Source: an uncultured Endomicrobiia bacterium
GTDB lineage: Bacteria; Elusimicrobiota; Endomicrobiia; Endomicrobiales; Endomicrobiaceae
Assembly (NCBI GenBank): GCA_905236115.1
Contig: CAJOOL010000270.1
Location: forward strand, 1-5,138
Direction of reading: 5' to 3'
Length of the DNA: 5,138 bases
Every line of letters starts with the position of its first letter. Position 1 is the stretch's first letter. The notes under the pieces are model-generated. The model was not told the origin of the DNA. It saw only the letters and a list, made by a program, of their open reading frames with translations, and did not search any database. Positions 3,481-5,138 of this stretch are shown piece by piece. Both the position numbers and the translations under genes were made by a program.

Positions 3481-3780
3481 ATGGAACTTTTTAAAATGGC
3501 AAAAGAAGCTATGTCTATGAGAAGCAAATTTAAAGAAATGGACAAAACTTTAAAATCAAAAATTGTTGACGTGGAATATAAAGGCATTTTAATATCAATG
3601 AATGCGAAAAATGAAATATTAAGTTTGAAACTCCCCGAAGATTTCAATCAGAAATCCGTTAAAGATATGGAAAAATTAATATTTAATGCGGTTGAAGAAA
3701 CTATCAAACAGGCTCAGAAAGCTATGGCCGAAGAATCCAAAAAACTTATGGGCGGAATGAATTTCCCGGGATTGAATTAA
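3481..3780 (+). CDS. ybaB: YbaB/EbfC family nucleoid-associated protein
   Basis: A 99-residue small basic/acidic protein of the YbaB/EbfC family, dimeric DNA-binding proteins associated with the nucleoid. The N-terminal helix has the family pattern with MAKEAMSMRSKFKEMDKTL (6-24). A central beta region follows, KIVDVEYKGILISMNAKNEILSLKLPED (27-54), where most relatives have V.G...V..NG..E. A C-terminal helix, KDMEKLIFNAVEETIKQAQKAMAEE (61-85), leads to the tail GGMNFPGLN typical of the family. Length is usual (about 100-110). In many bacteria ybaB follows dnaX and precedes recR; here it heads a cluster with LPS export genes, 53 bases before the permease gene, so this context says little about its job. 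A promoter, a leader hairpin and a strong Shine-Dalgarno lie just upstream. Confidence 0.92.
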   Translation: MELFKMAKEAMSMRSKFKEMDKTLKSKIVDVEYKGILISMNAKNEILSLKLPEDFNQKSVKDMEKLIFNAVEETIKQAQKAMAEESKKLMGGMNFPGLN

Positions 3781-3833
3781 TTTATACCCGGATTTGAACC
3801 AGCTTATAAATCAGCAATCGGCAGTCGGCGGCA

Positions 3834-4949
3834 ATGATTAAAATTTTACATAAATATCTTCTGAAAGAATTTATCGCCTCGTTCGGGTTCGGCCTGATAA
3901 TTTTTTCGGCGATACTTCTTTTGGATCAGATCTTTCAGTTTGTAGACTTATTCTTGTCTAAAGGGGTAAGTTTCTTTCTTATTTTGCAGCTGTTTGTTCT
4001 TATCATTCCGAATATTTTATCGCTTACCATTCCTATGGCGATACTGTTCGGAGCATTGTTAAGTTACGGCAGGTTTGCAGAAGATAACGAAATCACCGTT
4101 ATGAAAGCTACGGGAATTTCTTACAAAACTTTGTCAATGCCTTTGATAATTTTCGTTATGTGTATCAGTTTAGGGCTGGTGTGGTTCAATCATTATTTAT
4201 CGCCTTCAACACATCAGTATTTCAGAACGTTATACAAAAAAATTCTTACGGAAGCTCCTCTTGCAAAGTTCAGTGAGAAAACCATTACTTCCATAGGCGA
4301 TTATAAAATTTATGCTCACAAAGTAAATTCCAAAAACAATACGCTTAACGGAATAAATATTTACAAATTTGAAAAAATAGAAAATGCGGACGGCTCCAGA
4401 AAAACCGACCGCATACCGTGGAGAATAGCCGCATCTTACGGAACTGTCGGCGTGGATAAAAATGTTGTCATCCTTACATTATACGACGGATATTGGCAGA
4501 GAACTGATCCGAATGAATTCGGTTCAATGATACACATGAATTTCGGTACTTATAAATTTTCCATTCCCATATCTTCCGGGATAGATTTTTCGGATACAGC
4601 ATTAAGAGAGCTGAACTCAAAAAAACTCAGAGCCAAAATTAAAAATACTTCCGACAAACTTGAAAGAAATTCTTATACCAACGAATATTGGCTCCGCTGG
4701 ACGGTGGCCATAGCTCCTTTGGTTTTTGTGCTGATTGCAATTCCCGTCGGCATTATGGCGGGCAAAGGCGGTAAAGCTATCGGTTTCGGTATGAGCTTGG
4801 GCGTGATTTTTGTTTATTATCTTCTTCTTGTAATTTCAATGAATGTCGGGGAGAAAGGATACGTTCCGTCGTGGTGTATAATGTGGCTGCCTGATGCCGT
4901 TCTTTTAACGGCGGGGATATTTTTGTTCGGAAAAATGCTTAAAAAATAA
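3834..4949 (+). CDS. lptF: LptF/LptG-family (YjgP/YjgQ) lipopolysaccharide export permease
   Basis: A 371-residue inner-membrane subunit of the LptB2FG transporter, which extracts lipopolysaccharide from the inner membrane and passes it to LptC and LptA. Six membrane segments are visible: about 14-34, 48-77 (two helices with 101-120), then 289-309, 316-336 and 346-366. A periplasmic beta-jellyroll domain (about 121-288) separates the two halves, as in the family. The cytoplasmic segment SYGRFAEDNEITVMKATGIS (77-96) is the conserved coupling region that contacts the LptB ATPase. LptF and LptG are paralogues and this sequence does not tell me which one it is; the symbol is provisional. The ATG at 3834 has only a weak GGCGG upstream, but an in-frame stop lies close before it and the start MIKILHKYLLKEF is typical. 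It is followed 30 bases later by waaA, a fitting LPS partner. Confidence 0.88.
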   Translation: MIKILHKYLLKEFIASFGFGLIIFSAILLLDQIFQFVDLFLSKGVSFFLILQLFVLIIPNILSLTIPMAILFGALLSYGRFAEDNEITVMKATGISYKTLSMPLIIFVMCISLGLVWFNHYLSPSTHQYFRTLYKKILTEAPLAKFSEKTITSIGDYKIYAHKVNSKNNTLNGINIYKFEKIENADGSRKTDRIPWRIAASYGTVGVDKNVVILTLYDGYWQRTDPNEFGSMIHMNFGTYKFSIPISSGIDFSDTALRELNSKKLRAKIKNTSDKLERNSYTNEYWLRWTVAIAPLVFVLIAIPVGIMAGKGGKAIGFGMSLGVIFVYYLLLVISMNVGEKGYVPSWCIMWLPDAVLLTAGIFLFGKMLKK

Positions 4950-4979
4950 TTTTTATATTTATATTTTTGTAATAAATTT

Positions 4980-5138
4980 ATGACAGCAATACTTGTTTTT
5001 TTCTATAATTGTTTACTTTTAATATTTTTGGTTCCAATCCTTTTGGCGATATTGTTATCGGGCAGAAAAAACCGTCAGGAATTTCTTTATAAAATTTCCG
5101 AAAGGCTTTCTTTCTGGAATGTTCCCGGGCTTGACAAA
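4980..5138 (+). CDS. waaA: 3-deoxy-D-manno-octulosonic acid (Kdo) transferase, N-terminal fragment
   Basis: Only the first 53 residues are in the window; the frame runs off the end. A hydrophobic anchor (about 4-26) is followed by a basic stretch GRKNRQEFLYKISERLSFW (28-46). This matches the start of WaaA/KdtA: a membrane anchor, then an R..R...ERLG-like segment just before the HCASVGE block that would lie beyond the window. WaaA adds Kdo to lipid IVA on the cytoplasmic face of the inner membrane. The upstream LPS-export permease gene, 30 bases away on the same strand, supports the call and suggests one operon. No Shine-Dalgarno is visible before the ATG at 4980. With so little sequence, another membrane-anchored protein remains possible. 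Confidence 0.68.
   Translation, partial: MTAILVFFYNCLLLIFLVPILLAILLSGRKNRQEFLYKISERLSFWNVPGLDK

Overview
The window is AT-rich, Gram-negative bacterial chromosome. The best guess for its owner is a member of the Elusimicrobiota (Elusimicrobium/Endomicrobium relatives). This rests on a short type IV pilin-like protein of the kind that phylum carries in many copies, an [FeFe]-hydrogenase maturase that fits a fermentative anaerobe, and an LPS export/Kdo-transfer gene pair that implies an outer membrane. The taxonomic call is an inference from protein style, not a database result.

Layout. Positions 1-270 (+) hold the C-terminal end of an M20-family amidohydrolase. It converges on a two-gene minus-strand operon: a small XRE-type regulator with a leucine-zipper tail (744-1064) followed by yraN (369-737). 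Between the regulator and a plus-strand pilin gene (1464-1934) lie 399 bp without a protein gene. This stretch holds a four-half-site dyad that looks like an operator, a near-consensus plus-strand promoter, a segment that folds on paper into a three-way-junction RNA, two REP/MITE-like palindromes and a hairpin just before the pilin ribosome binding site. The pilin converges on hydE (2223-3278, minus). The gap between them carries a terminator, another REP-like palindrome and octamer repeats. Divergently from hydE, a promoter at 3379-3407 reads into ybaB, an LptF/LptG permease gene and the start of waaA (Kdo transferase).

How the genes relate. The permease and waaA both serve lipopolysaccharide: one exports it, the other adds Kdo to lipid A. 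ybaB is a nucleoid-associated protein gene at the head of that cluster. HydE helps build the H-cluster of an [FeFe] hydrogenase whose genes are not in view. The regulator probably controls its own region: the dyad overlaps the divergent promoter that would drive the structured RNA and perhaps, through a 340-nt leader, the pilin.

Most worth a second look: (1) the regulator, dyad operator and divergent structured transcript at 744-1298; (2) an 8-bp tandem repeat family, consensus WGTTGAAN, at or just past the 3' ends of three unrelated genes. In two of them it is in frame and supplies both the stop codon and nearly identical C-termini (AVEMLNS and AVEELKS).
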